This document shows, piece by piece, positions 35,839 through 45,257 of a stretch of 64,000 nt of DNA. The stretch lies in the NCBI RefSeq assembly GCF_009363615.1, contig NZ_CP045384.1:1486501-1550500 (forward strand). Direction: 5' to 3'. Under the pieces are notes generated by a model, which saw nothing but the letters and a program-made list of their open reading frames with translations, made no database searches and had not been told where the DNA came from. How positions within the stretch are numbered: the first letter of the stretch is position 1; each line of letters starts with the position of its first letter. This stretch comes from Ruegeria sp. THAF33. Lineage in GTDB: Bacteria > Pseudomonadota > Alphaproteobacteria > Rhodobacterales > Rhodobacteraceae. Position numbers and translations under genes: made by a program.

Positions 35839-36408
35839 ATGACCAAGAGCAGTTCCTCGGGCTTGACCCGACGTGCCCTATTGGGTGCGTTTGCAGCAAC
35901 AGCAGTCGCAGCAGCACCCACCTACTCCAAAGCAGCAGGCTTTTTGCGCGGCGGCGGCGATATCCGTCGCATTCGCATGTATTCCGGTCGCACGGGCGAA
36001 CGGTTGGACATGATTTATTGGGTCGATGGTAAATATATCAAGGACGCTGTCAAAGAAGTGAACCATTTCATGCGCGATTGGCGCACGGATCACGTAAAAT
36101 CCATCGATTTACGTACGATTGATATCATGGCGGCATCACACAACCTTCTGGATGTCAACGAACCTTACATGTTGCTGTCGGGCTATCGCTCCCCCCAGAC
36201 CAACGCCATGCTCCGCGCCCGCTCTCGCGGCGTCGCCCGGAAGTCGCTTCATATGAAGGGACAAGCGGCAGACCTGCGCCTGTCTTCCCGCTCCGTCTCG
36301 CAGATGGCTAAGGCTGCTATGTCATGCCGGGCCGGCGGTGTCGGTCAATATTACGGATCCAATTTCGTGCATATGGACTGCGGTGTCGTCCGCACCTGGC
36401 GCGGCTAA
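35839..36408 (+). CDS. DUF882 (YcbK-like, peptidase M15 fold) protein with Tat signal
   Basis: A 189-residue probable zinc-dependent murein endopeptidase. The N-terminus has a twin-arginine signal (Arg11-Arg12 in GLTRRALLGAFAATAVAAA), so it would be exported folded. The metal site is visible as His138 (KSLHMKGQAADL), Asp145 and His178 (FVHMDCG), with LLSGYRSPQTN just before. E. coli YcbK (MepK) cleaves 3-3 cross-links, the product of L,D-transpeptidases, which fits the divergent ldt neighbour. ATG 35839 begins a normal Tat signal. Confidence 0.9.
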   Translation: MTKSSSSGLTRRALLGAFAATAVAAAPTYSKAAGFLRGGGDIRRIRMYSGRTGERLDMIYWVDGKYIKDAVKEVNHFMRDWRTDHVKSIDLRTIDIMAASHNLLDVNEPYMLLSGYRSPQTNAMLRARSRGVARKSLHMKGQAADLRLSSRSVSQMAKAAMSCRAGGVGQYYGSNFVHMDCGVVRTWRG

Positions 36409-36463
36409 GACAGCGACTTTACGATCTCGGCTTATATGACAGGGGTTTGACTGGGGCGGCCAG

Positions 36464-36796
36464 TTACATCCCCGCGTCTCCCCCTCCGCCGCCGGCATCA
36501 CCGCCTCCGGTGTCATTGCTGGATGCTGTCGCCGTAGTGGAATTGCTGGTCTCACGAGACTTTTCATCACCGACGTCAGTGGGAACACTGGAACCGGAAG
36601 CATTGTCGCTTTCTGAATCATCATCGCTTTCGGGTTCTTCATCATCGGACAGCTTTCCAAGGATAAACGCCAGAATTACGGCGACCACGATCCATCCTAA
36701 AACGCTTGAAGCTGAAACCCCGGTAATCGCGCTACCCAATAGTGCTACAATCACGACAACGATTATCAGCTTCTTATTTGAAGAGATGACTTTCAC
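36464..36796 (-). CDS. Small membrane protein with acidic and glycine-rich tail
   Basis: A protein of 110 residues starting at GTG 36796, just after an unusually strong GGAGGAAGG; the open frame reaches 36862 but without such a site. Two hydrophobic helices (about 9-27 and 30-46) are followed by a very acidic serine/aspartate stretch (KLSDDEEPESDDDSESDN) and a tail rich in Ser, Thr and Gly (GGGDAGGGGGDAGM). I do not recognise a family. The low-complexity tail suggests a disordered domain on one side of the inner membrane. It is convergent with the DUF882 gene. Confidence 0.72.
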   Translation of the reverse strand: MKVISSNKKLIIVVVIVALLGSAITGVSASSVLGWIVVAVILAFILGKLSDDEEPESDDDSESDNASGSSVPTDVGDEKSRETSNSTTATASSNDTGGGDAGGGGGDAGM

Positions 36797-36975
36797 ATTC
36801 CTTCCTCCATTTGAGCTGACGCGCGCCAGCCTCGTTCGGAAAGTGTACATCAAAAAAACCACTGCTTGAGGGGTTAAGCCTCAAAATGATTGTCAGGATT
36901 AATAGGGTGGTGGCAAGCGGGCGAAAAACGGAGGCGTGCAGACACTATCCATGGCCCGAAGGGGTATTCGCGTTG

Positions 36976-37146
36976 AAAATTTCCCGAGAGGGGATCAGCC
37001 AGGACACCTTTCGTAGTTTCAACAGCAGATGCGGGTTGGAACTGTCGGAAGCCAAGATGCTTCGGGCGCTGGAAACCGAAAACGCGAAAGCAAAAGAATT
37101 CCTGGCCGGTCAGATGTTGAATGACGCTATTCTGCGGCATATCCTC
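36976..37146 (+). pseudogene. Decayed fragment of an IS3-family transposase OrfA
   Basis: The frame reads REGISQDTFRSF, then ELSEAKMLRALETENAKAKEF, LAGQMLNDAILRHIL, which lines up with the second half of IS3/IS911-type OrfA (HGIS..TFY.W...G...SEA..L..LE.EN..LK.LLA..MLDNA.LK...). The start, the first helix-turn-helix part, the frameshift window and the whole of OrfB are missing; after about 37146 similarity ends. No terminal inverted repeats were found. It lies about 115 bases from tRNA-Arg. It is best read as an old insertion-sequence remnant. Confidence 0.72.
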
Positions 37147-37261
37147 GGACCAGCGCAGGACGCTTGTCCTTCATTAGCGACGGCCATGTGGCCCGCGAAC
37201 TTCTGCCAATTCGGCGCAGAAGTTCCTGTTTTGCCAAAAAGCCTTAGAAATTTGGCGATGG

Positions 37262-37338
<77 letters not shown>

Positions 37339-37368
37339 CTTGGCCGTTAGCTAACCTTGTTCCAATCC

Positions 37369-37400
37369 GGGTGCAACTGAAAATCGTGATTGTTGCACCC
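37369..37400 (-). terminator. Hairpin downstream of sufS
   Basis: A 9-base-pair stem (GGGTGCAAC/GTTGCACCC) with a 14-base loop sits 16 bases beyond the sufS stop on the minus strand, in front of the tRNA gene. The T-tract is poor; it probably ends or protects the suf message. Confidence 0.5.
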
Positions 37401-37415
37401 TCTTTGAAACCAAAA

Positions 37416-38636
<1,221 letters not shown>

Positions 38637-38648
38637 GATACGGTTTTC

Positions 38649-39215
38649 CTAGACAGGCGCGGCCGGTGTTAAATACAGGACGAAGGGAACCGCAATCAGG
38701 GCTGACAACAGAATTACGGCGAAAGACTTCCAAAGGGATCCGAATTGATGCGCTTCGTTCAGGAAATGAAGCGTGATGTAAAGGCTCAGGATCGCCGTTG
38801 CGAACAGCATCATCATCATCAGAAACGGCATCGTCAGGCTTAGAACAAGGGTCATGACCAGGGCGACGATTTGCAGGAACTGCAACCACACCGTCAGGAC
38901 CATCAGATCTTCAAAGCTTGCTTTGCCGCCTATCGCTTTTCCAACGACGAAGAACGCGAGGATGCTCAGCAGCATTGCTCCGGCGGAACGCAGCAAAACA
39001 ACGGGGATGCTTTCGGGAGGCGGTGCGATTTGACCTTGCGGCACGGGCACCGACAAATCGATTCCCAACTGCACGAGACAGTTCAAAACCACTGCCAGCG
39101 CAAAGGCCAGCCACAACCCTTCCCGCCCCGGTTTCAGGGACAACAGCTGGCGGGCGGCTTGGTCGGGGCTTCTGATCGTCAGAACCGCCAGAGCGCCGAG
39201 GGAATTGATAGTCAT
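38649..39215 (-). CDS. Yip1-family membrane protein
   Basis: A 188-residue integral membrane protein of the Yip1 domain family, starting MTINSLGALAVLTIRSPDQAA, with about five hydrophobic helices (for example LWLAFALAVVLNCLVQLG, AMLLSILAFFVVGKAIGG). Its ATG overlaps the stop of the previous gene (ATGA). Function in bacteria is unknown; placement inside the suf operon of Rhodobacteraceae is recurrent in my recollection. The long upstream open frame is out of frame with the preceding gene and is not coding. Confidence 0.78.
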   Translation of the reverse strand: MTINSLGALAVLTIRSPDQAARQLLSLKPGREGLWLAFALAVVLNCLVQLGIDLSVPVPQGQIAPPPESIPVVLLRSAGAMLLSILAFFVVGKAIGGKASFEDLMVLTVWLQFLQIVALVMTLVLSLTMPFLMMMMLFATAILSLYITLHFLNEAHQFGSLWKSFAVILLSALIAVPFVLYLTPAAPV

Positions 39216-39697
39216 GCAGCGGACCTTTGTACTTGTCTCAGACCGGATAACCAGAACCAGACAAAAACAGCAACCCAAGCGACACCCACAATTGTCAAAG
39301 CGGGCCCGGGCCCGATGAACCCGGCAACCAGACCATTCAGCAAGACCAGGGGGGCAGATGCCAACAACGCCCAGAACAGGGCAAGTCGTGCGCCATAAGC
39401 AGTGCCCTGCCCGCCCGTCATCCGCGCCGCCCAATACGAAATCAGCGCCAGCGTGTAGAAAAACAACGGCAGTATGAACAGCGACCCCAGCAAAGCGCCG
39501 CCCAAAAGCATGTTCAGCTCGACGCCTTCAAGATGCGCTTTGCGGGCAAGGCTGGGCATTTGCGCGACAAAAGCCACCAAGCAAAACGCCATGACAAACA
39601 CCAGCGCCCTGTCTTCCCGCTGACCCATTTCAAGAAGCCGGCGCACCACGCGCCCCGGCCCTCGGTATGTGGCCAATATGTCAGACGAGACGGCCAT
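39212..39697 (-). CDS. Second Yip1-like membrane protein
   Basis: A 161-residue membrane protein with four to five hydrophobic helices (LVFVMAFCLVAFVAQMP, MLLGGALLGSLFILPLFFYTLAL, LALFWALLASAPLVLLNGLVAG, ALTIVGVAWVAVFVWFWL). A short cytoplasmic N-terminus (PGRVVRRLLEMGQREDRAL) resembles that of Yip1-family proteins, as does the adjoining gene. It overlaps sufD by one base and the next gene by four, so it is part of the suf transcript. Role unknown. Confidence 0.75.
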   Translation of the reverse strand: MAVSSDILATYRGPGRVVRRLLEMGQREDRALVFVMAFCLVAFVAQMPSLARKAHLEGVELNMLLGGALLGSLFILPLFFYTLALISYWAARMTGGQGTAYGARLALFWALLASAPLVLLNGLVAGFIGPGPALTIVGVAWVAVFVWFWLSGLRQVQRSAA

Positions 39698-40977
39698 CAG
39701 CTACGACGCGCCAGCCACCCTTCCAGACGGCTTACGATCTCTTCCGCCAGGGCGCTGTCTTCGATCTCATCCACCGCTTCGGCAAGAAAGGCCAAAGTCA
39801 GCATGTTGGTTGCGTCCTTGACCGGCACGCCACGGGACCGCAGATAGAACAGAGCGGTTTCGTCGATCGCACCCGAGGTCGAGCCGTGCGAACACGCCAC
39901 GTCATCGGCATAGATCTCAAGCTCGGGCTTGGCGAGGAATTGGCTGTCATCATCCAGAAGCAGCGATTGGCTTATTTGGTAACCGTCGGTCTTTTGGGCG
40001 CCTTCCTTCACGAGGATCTTGCCCTGAAACACGCCCGTCGCCCCGTTGCGCAGCACTTTCTTGAACACCTGACGGCTTTCGCAGTTTACCGCATCATGGG
40101 TGATAAAAACCGTGTCGTCATGATGGAAGTCGCCATCGCCAACACAGGCTCCGGCCACATGGGCGACCGCGTCATCGCCCGTCAACTCGACGACCTGCTC
40201 ATTGCGGGTCAGCACGCCATTCACGGTCAAAGTGAAGGATTTATAGACCGATTCCGTGCCCAGACGGGTGAACATATGGGTCGCGGCCCGGCGTTCATGG
40301 TCCCTGCCCTGGGCGCGCACATGGTGCAGCGTGCCCTTGTCGGCGATGTCAATCTCCATGCATTTGTTGAAGCGTGACGCAGCCGGACCGGTTTCCAGAA
40401 TGGTGGCCTCGGCCCCGCTTTCGACGCGAATAACGTGGTGCAGGATCGCATCCGAGGTCGGCGACGCATGACGATAGATCAGGTTGATCGGTTTGGACGG
40501 TTTGCCGGTGACATGAATGGCCACACCATCCGACGCAAAAGCCGTGTTCAGCGCCGCCAGCGGGCGCTGGACCGGAGACTGACCGCGCGTCTCAAGCACG
40601 CCATACAGGTCTTTCGCCCAATGAATGTCCTTGCAGCAGATATCCTCGAGCCGGTCGATGGTCACGCCTTCCAGCGTCAGGTCGTCCGACTCTTCGGCGC
40701 TGAATTCACCGTCCACGAAGACGATGTTCAGCCGGTCGAGTCCGCTGAACATCAACGGCTCATCATCGGCAAACACCGCAGCCGGAGGCGCGTCTGGCGA
40801 GACCAGAGTGTCCGGTTGAGTGTATTTCCAATATTCGTCACGCCGTCCGGGCAGACCGGTTTCCAGAACACGGGCCAGCGCGTCTTCGCGCGCGGCGCGG
40901 GTGCATCCCGCGTCGGGCATGGTCAAGGCAGACAGCCGGGCCTCGGTCGCGGTTTGTTTGACTTCGGGCAAGGCCAT
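39697..40977 (-). CDS. sufD: Fe-S cluster assembly protein SufD
   Basis: A 426-residue SufB/SufD-fold scaffold subunit. The C-terminal beta-helix and closing segment carry SQFLAKPELEIYADDVACSHGSTSGAIDE in parts, with the conserved histidine in CSHGST and ALFYLRSRGV after it. It forms the SufBC2D complex with SufB and SufC. The N-terminal part is variable as usual. One-base overlaps with sufC and with the downstream Yip1-like gene indicate tight translational coupling. Confidence 0.94.
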   Translation of the reverse strand: MALPEVKQTATEARLSALTMPDAGCTRAAREDALARVLETGLPGRRDEYWKYTQPDTLVSPDAPPAAVFADDEPLMFSGLDRLNIVFVDGEFSAEESDDLTLEGVTIDRLEDICCKDIHWAKDLYGVLETRGQSPVQRPLAALNTAFASDGVAIHVTGKPSKPINLIYRHASPTSDAILHHVIRVESGAEATILETGPAASRFNKCMEIDIADKGTLHHVRAQGRDHERRAATHMFTRLGTESVYKSFTLTVNGVLTRNEQVVELTGDDAVAHVAGACVGDGDFHHDDTVFITHDAVNCESRQVFKKVLRNGATGVFQGKILVKEGAQKTDGYQISQSLLLDDDSQFLAKPELEIYADDVACSHGSTSGAIDETALFYLRSRGVPVKDATNMLTLAFLAEAVDEIEDSALAEEIVSRLEGWLARRS

Positions 40978-41732
40978 CAGTTCACCTCGGCAAGAATGTC
41001 GGCATAACCGTTGTTTTCAACCTCAAGCGCCAGATCTGGGCCTCCGGTTTTGACAATGCGGCCATCGGCCATGATATGCACGACGTCGGGTTTGATGTGA
41101 TCCAGCAGACGCTGGTAATGGGTGATGACCAGGAACCCGCGACCTTCATCGCGCAGCGCATTCACACCTTCGGCGACCAGCTTCATCGCATCCACATCCA
41201 GACCCGAGTCGGTTTCGTCCATGATGCACATCTTGGGTTCCAGCATGGCCATTTGCAGGATCTCATTGCGCTTTTTCTCACCGCCCGAGAAGCCCACATT
41301 GACCGGACGCTTGAGCATATCCGCGTCGATCTTCAGCGTCTTTGCCTTGGCACGCACTTCCTTGAGGAAATCCGCGGCGGACAGCTCGTCCTCACCCCGC
41401 GCCTTGCGCTGTGCATTCACGGCGGTGCGCAGGAAGGTCATGTTGCCCACGCCCGGAATTTCGACCGGGTATTGGAAGGCCAGAAACACGCCGGCAGCGG
41501 CGCGCTCTTCCGGTTCCATCTCCAGCAGATCCTCGCCATCCAGCGTGGCGGACCCCTCGGTCACTTCGTACCCGTCGCGGCCCGACAGCACGTAGCTGAG
41601 TGTTGACTTGCCTGACCCGTTCGGCCCCATGATCGCGTGTACCTTGCCGGCTTCAACCGTCAGGTCCACACCCTTTAGGATCTGCTTGTCTTCTTCTTCA
41701 AGCTTCACGTGCAGATTCTTGATTTCCAGCAT
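40977..41732 (-). CDS. sufC: Fe-S cluster assembly ATPase SufC
   Basis: An ABC-type soluble ATPase of 251 residues that drives the SufBC2D scaffold. Walker A is GPNGSGKST, Q-loop in LAFQYPVEIPGV, the SufC-specific signature is GFSGGEKKRNEILQM, Walker B is CIMDETDSGLDVDA and the switch histidine is in VITHYQRLLD. It lies between a small membrane-protein gene (49 bases upstream) and sufD (one-base overlap). Confidence 0.96.
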   Translation of the reverse strand: MLEIKNLHVKLEEEDKQILKGVDLTVEAGKVHAIMGPNGSGKSTLSYVLSGRDGYEVTEGSATLDGEDLLEMEPEERAAAGVFLAFQYPVEIPGVGNMTFLRTAVNAQRKARGEDELSAADFLKEVRAKAKTLKIDADMLKRPVNVGFSGGEKKRNEILQMAMLEPKMCIMDETDSGLDVDAMKLVAEGVNALRDEGRGFLVITHYQRLLDHIKPDVVHIMADGRIVKTGGPDLALEVENNGYADILAEVN

Positions 41733-41781
41733 TTTTTATCCTTTTGCGTATCGCAGGGGGCACCGTGGCCCCGAAACCTTC

Positions 41782-41985
41782 TTATCCCAGCAACTTGCGG
41801 ATCAGACGCGCGACGATCCAGCCCAGGATCGCCCCTCCGCCAACCGCCCAAACCGGGTTGATGAATTCCATGTGGTTGATGTTGACGTAAGCCATACCCA
41901 GCAGACCGCCAAGAACCGGCAACGCGTAACCCAGCCAGGTCAGCACGTCTTCTTTCCGGATGCCGCTTCGTGACGCCCGCGTCAT
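41782..41985 (-). CDS. Small membrane protein inside the suf operon
   Basis: A 67-residue protein whose ATG overlaps the sufB stop by one base, which supports a real gene. A basic start (TRASRSGIRKEDVLTW) leads into two hydrophobic helices (about 18-34, LGYALPVLGGLLGMAYV, and about 43-63, PVWAVGGGAILGWIVARLI). No known domain. Its constant place between sufB and sufC would suggest a suf-linked function, but nothing in the sequence shows it. Confidence 0.75.
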   Translation of the reverse strand: MTRASRSGIRKEDVLTWLGYALPVLGGLLGMAYVNINHMEFINPVWAVGGGAILGWIVARLIRKLLG

Positions 41986-43505
41986 CAGCCAACCGACCCT
42001 TCCAGCGAGATTGCCACCAGTTGCTGCGCTTCCATGGCGAACTCCATCGGCAGTGCTTGCAGAACGTCCTTGCAGAACCCGTTGACCACCAAAGCCACGG
42101 CCTCTTCTTCATCCATGCCGCGCTGACGGCAATAGAACAGCTGATCGTCATCCACCTTGGATGTCGTCGCCTCATGCTCAACGCGGGACGAGTTGTTCTT
42201 GACCTCGATATACGGAACCGTATGCGCGCCGCATTTGTCGCCGATCAGCAAGCTGTCGCACTGGGTATAGTTGCGGCTGTCCTTGGCCTTCGGGTGCATC
42301 GAGACCAGACCGCGATAGGTGTTCTGCGCCTTGCCCGCACTGATGCCCTTGGACACGATGCGCGACTTGGTGTTCTTGCCCAGATGAACCATCTTGGTGC
42401 CGGTATCGGCCTGCTGATAGTTGTTGGCAATCGCGATCGAATAGAACTCACCCTGACTTTCGTTGCCGCGCAGGATGCAGGACGGGTATTTCCACGTCAC
42501 GGCCGAGCCGGTTTCGACCTGCGTCCACATCACCTTGGACCGGTCGCCCCGGCAATCGGCGCGCTTGGTCACGAAGTTGTAGATCCCGCCCTTGCCGTTC
42601 TCATCGCCCGGGAACCAGTTCTGAACGGTCGAGTATTTCACTTCGGCGTCTTCTTCGACAATGATCTCGACCACGGCCGCGTGCAGCTGCGCGGTGTCGC
42701 GCTGGGGCGCGGTGCAGCCTTCCAGATAGGACACGTACGAGCCTTTGTCAGCGATGATCAGAGTGCGCTCGAACTGGCCCGTGTTTTCGGCGTTGATTCG
42801 GAAATAGGTGCTCAGCTCCATCGGGCAGCGGACACCGGGCGGAATGTAGACGAAGGACCCATCCGAAAACACCGCCGAGTTCAATGTCGCGTAAAAGTTG
42901 TCCGACACCGGAACCACAGTGCCCAGATACTTTTTGACCAGCTCAGGGTGTTCCTTGATCGCTTCGGAAATCGAACAGAAAATCACACCGGCCTTTTTCA
43001 GCTCGGCCTGAAAGGTCGTGCCGACGGACACCGAGTCAAACACCGCGTCCACAGCAACCTTGCGACCCTCGGCCGGAGCATCCTCAGCACCTTCGACGCC
43101 GGCCAGAATCATCTGTTCTTTCAGAGGGATACCAAGCTTTTCGTAAGTGGCCAGCAGCTTGGGGTCGACATCGTCCAGCGATTTGGGTTTCTCTTCCATC
43201 GATTTCGGACGCGCATAGTAATACTGGTCCTGAAAATCGATCTCGGGATACGTGACCATGGCCCATTTCGGTTCTTCCATCTTGGTCCAGCGCTCAAACG
43301 CGGCCAGACGCCACTCGGTCATCCATTCTGGTTCTTCATTCTTTTCCGAGATCAGACGAACGATGTCCGGGTTCACACCTTTCGGCGCGTACTCCATTTC
43401 GATGTCCGTGTCCCAGCCGTATTTATAGGTTCCGACCTCACGCACCGCATCCACGGTTTCCTGATCGACACCCTCTTTCACCTGGGTCTGGTCCAAAGCG
43501 GCCAT
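41985..43505 (-). CDS. sufB: Fe-S cluster assembly protein SufB
   Basis: A 506-residue scaffold on which Fe-S clusters form in the SufBC2D complex. [18 protein letters not shown] and [13 protein letters not shown] at the N-terminal side, [25 protein letters not shown] in parts, [21 protein letters not shown] and the C-terminal core [26 protein letters not shown] (quoted in part) are diagnostic, including the conserved Cys of YCRQRG. It lies 18 bases downstream of the desulfurase gene and is followed directly by the small membrane-protein gene. Confidence 0.96.
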   Translation of the reverse strand: MAALDQTQVKEGVDQETVDAVREVGTYKYGWDTDIEMEYAPKGVNPDIVRLISEKNEEPEWMTEWRLAAFERWTKMEEPKWAMVTYPEIDFQDQYYYARPKSMEEKPKSLDDVDPKLLATYEKLGIPLKEQMILAGVEGAEDAPAEGRKVAVDAVFDSVSVGTTFQAELKKAGVIFCSISEAIKEHPELVKKYLGTVVPVSDNFYATLNSAVFSDGSFVYIPPGVRCPMELSTYFRINAENTGQFERTLIIADKGSYVSYLEGCTAPQRDTAQLHAAVVEIIVEEDAEVKYSTVQNWFPGDENGKGGIYNFVTKRADCRGDRSKVMWTQVETGSAVTWKYPSCILRGNESQGEFYSIAIANNYQQADTGTKMVHLGKNTKSRIVSKGISAGKAQNTYRGLVSMHPKAKDSRNYTQCDSLLIGDKCGAHTVPYIEVKNNSSRVEHEATTSKVDDDQLFYCRQRGMDEEEAVALVVNGFCKDVLQALPMEFAMEAQQLVAISLEGSVG

Positions 43506-43523
43506 AACTTACCCTCCGTCAGA

Positions 43524-44567
43524 TCACGCGGCGCGCGCGCGATGCTTTTTCTCTTTCTCAAGCCACGTTTCGGCGAAACGCAGCACATCTTCTTCCGTTG
43601 TCCGAGGTCCCAGCGATACGCGGATTGCGCTGCTGGCCGTTTCCTCGTCAAATCCCATGGCGGTAAGCACCGCGCTGGAACGAACCTTGCCGCTGGAACA
43701 GGCAGAGCCCGCACTGACCGCAAATCCCGACAGGTCCATTTGCATGACCTGGGTTTCGCCCTTCCACCCGGGCGCAGCAAAACACAGGGTGTTCGGCAGG
43801 CGTTGCCGCCCTTTCCCGACAAAAATAGGTGATTTTACAGCGGCCTCAAGAGCGTTTTCTAGAATATTTCTAAATTCTTCAATCTGTTCCCAAACGCCAT
43901 TGGCCAGATCCCGCATCGCAGCTTCAGCCGCGGCCCCGAACCCCGCGATACCAATGACATTTTCGGTTCCTGACCTGCGGCCCATTTCCTGGCCGCCCCC
44001 CTTGATCTGCGCCGCCAGATCGGTTCCGCGTTGCATCACAACGGCACCGACACCTTTTGGACCGCCCAGTTTATGCGCCGAGACCAAGGCCATCTGTGCA
44101 TTCATCCAGTTGAACGCGACGGGCAGCTTGCCAAAAGCCTGTGTGGCGTCTGTCACGGCCAGGCCGGACGGCAGTGTTTGAACAACCCCCGTCTCTGAGT
44201 TTGCCAGTTGCAATGTCGACATTTCAGGCGCGGTTACCTGCACGTCTCCGGCCTCGGAAGCCGTAAGATCCTCTTTGATCCAGGCTCTTACCGCGTCATG
44301 TTCAATCGCCGCGCCGTGCAATTGGCGCCCCGACAATGCCAGCGCGGCACCTTCGGTTGACCCAGATGTAAAGACGATATCCGCCCCATCCGCCCCAAAG
44401 GCCGATGCAACCTGGGCCCGGGCGCGCTCGATCAGAGCTTTGGCGGCCCGACCTTCCGCATGAACCGACGAGGGATTGCCGCAGATATCCATCGCCGCAA
44501 TCATCGCGTCCCTCGCTTCGGGGCGCAGCGTCGTTGTTGCATTGTGATCCAGGTAAACACGTCTCAT
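43524..44567 (-). CDS. Cysteine desulfurase, IscS/NifS-like (group I)
   Basis: A PLP enzyme of 347 residues, distinct from SufS. MRRVYLDHNATTTLRPEA opens the group I pattern, PLP Lys166 is in SAHKLGGPKGVG, GGGQEMGRRSGTEN is the group I hallmark, and the persulfide Cys290 is in SAGSACSSGKV. At 347 residues it is shorter than IscS (about 404). It follows iscR by about 50 bases and precedes sufB, so the operon carries two desulfurases. Neither iscU nor hscBA is present. Confidence 0.93.
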   Translation of the reverse strand: MRRVYLDHNATTTLRPEARDAMIAAMDICGNPSSVHAEGRAAKALIERARAQVASAFGADGADIVFTSGSTEGAALALSGRQLHGAAIEHDAVRAWIKEDLTASEAGDVQVTAPEMSTLQLANSETGVVQTLPSGLAVTDATQAFGKLPVAFNWMNAQMALVSAHKLGGPKGVGAVVMQRGTDLAAQIKGGGQEMGRRSGTENVIGIAGFGAAAEAAMRDLANGVWEQIEEFRNILENALEAAVKSPIFVGKGRQRLPNTLCFAAPGWKGETQVMQMDLSGFAVSAGSACSSGKVRSSAVLTAMGFDEETASSAIRVSLGPRTTEEDVLRFAETWLEKEKKHRARAA

Positions 44568-44617
44568 GGATACATCTTTTTGCCGACAGACTTCATTTCA
44601 TATCCCGCCCGTTAAGA

Positions 44618-45076
44618 TCATTCATCTACAACGGAAAACAGGCTCGGAACGGCCGGGCACGGGGCGAGGTCGTTCTTGATCACATCTGACAAACGGGTTT
44701 GATGCAGGAACACATAGACATGCGCGCTGAGACTTTCCCAAAGCCGATTGGTCAATGATTGAGCGCGGCTGCCGGACGAGGCCCCGGACGCTCCGGCCCC
44801 TTTTTGCAGCGCATCAACGGTTTCGTCCACGGCCGCCAGAATTTCGACGACACGAATTTCGGATGCCGGGCGTGCCAGTCGATACCCGCCGCCGGGCCCC
44901 CGCACGGAAGACACCAAGTCCGCCCGGCGGAGTTTGACGAAGAGCTGCTCGAGATATGGCAACGAAATGTCCTGCCTCTCGGAGATTTCCCCAAGCGTCA
45001 CCAGTCGTTCCGTCGGCTGGAGCGCAATATCCGCCAGGGCGACCATTGCGTAACGCCCTTTGGTCGACAGCTTCAT
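44618..45076 (-). CDS. iscR: Rrf2-family transcriptional regulator, IscR type
   Basis: A 152-residue Rrf2 regulator leading the suf operon. MKLSTKGRYAMVALADIAL and the winged helix with ISLPYLEQLFVKLRRADLVSSVRGPGGGYRLAR are typical of IscR. The loop that carries three cluster-binding cysteines in E. coli IscR is here GAGASGASSGSRAQSL, without cysteine; the only Cys of the protein is near residue 139 (APCPAVP). A single-Cys IscR has been described in Rhodobacter sphaeroides as a repressor of Fe-S genes with unusual cluster ligation, which this protein fits. Promoter and ICE-type palindrome lie upstream. Confidence 0.9.
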   Translation of the reverse strand: MKLSTKGRYAMVALADIALQPTERLVTLGEISERQDISLPYLEQLFVKLRRADLVSSVRGPGGGYRLARPASEIRVVEILAAVDETVDALQKGAGASGASSGSRAQSLTNRLWESLSAHVYVFLHQTRLSDVIKNDLAPCPAVPSLFSVVDE

Positions 45077-45176
45077 TCCATGTCCCCTTTCAGCAGGATT
45101 TGCGCGAAATCATTGACGCCGACGTTGCCAGTGCGTATCTCCGACTGACAGCGCTGGTATGCGCCAAGCAACATAA

Positions 45177-45191
45177 TTAGAATCGTTCTAA
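45177..45191 (-). promoter_or_regulatory. ICE (Irr box)-type palindrome before iscR
   Basis: TTAGAATCGTTCTAA is a perfect dyad with a three-base centre and matches the core of the iron control element TTTAGAA-N3-TTCTAAA bound by Irr in alphaproteobacteria. It covers the -10 element of the predicted iscR promoter and lies about 100 bases before the iscR start. The outermost base pair of the consensus (T..A) is not matched (A on the left, G on the right). Confidence 0.72.
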
Positions 45192-45213
45192 GGTGCCCGA
45201 CGATTATCGTCAA
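45185..45213 (-). promoter_or_regulatory. Promoter of the iscR-suf operon
   Basis: On the minus strand TTGACG (45208-45213), a 17-base spacer and TAGAAC (45185-45190) form a sigma-70-type promoter. A second palindrome, GACGATTATCGTC (45199-45211), overlaps the -35 side and could be another operator, for example for IscR. Confidence 0.6.
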
Positions 45214-45257
45214 GTATGTCCGGGCATCGGCACGAAAAAGACAGGACCAAAGCACAC

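Noticed and set aside
41970..43832. 620-codon plus-strand open frame
   Set aside because: It is the shadow of sufB on the other strand; SufB motifs are unmistakable.
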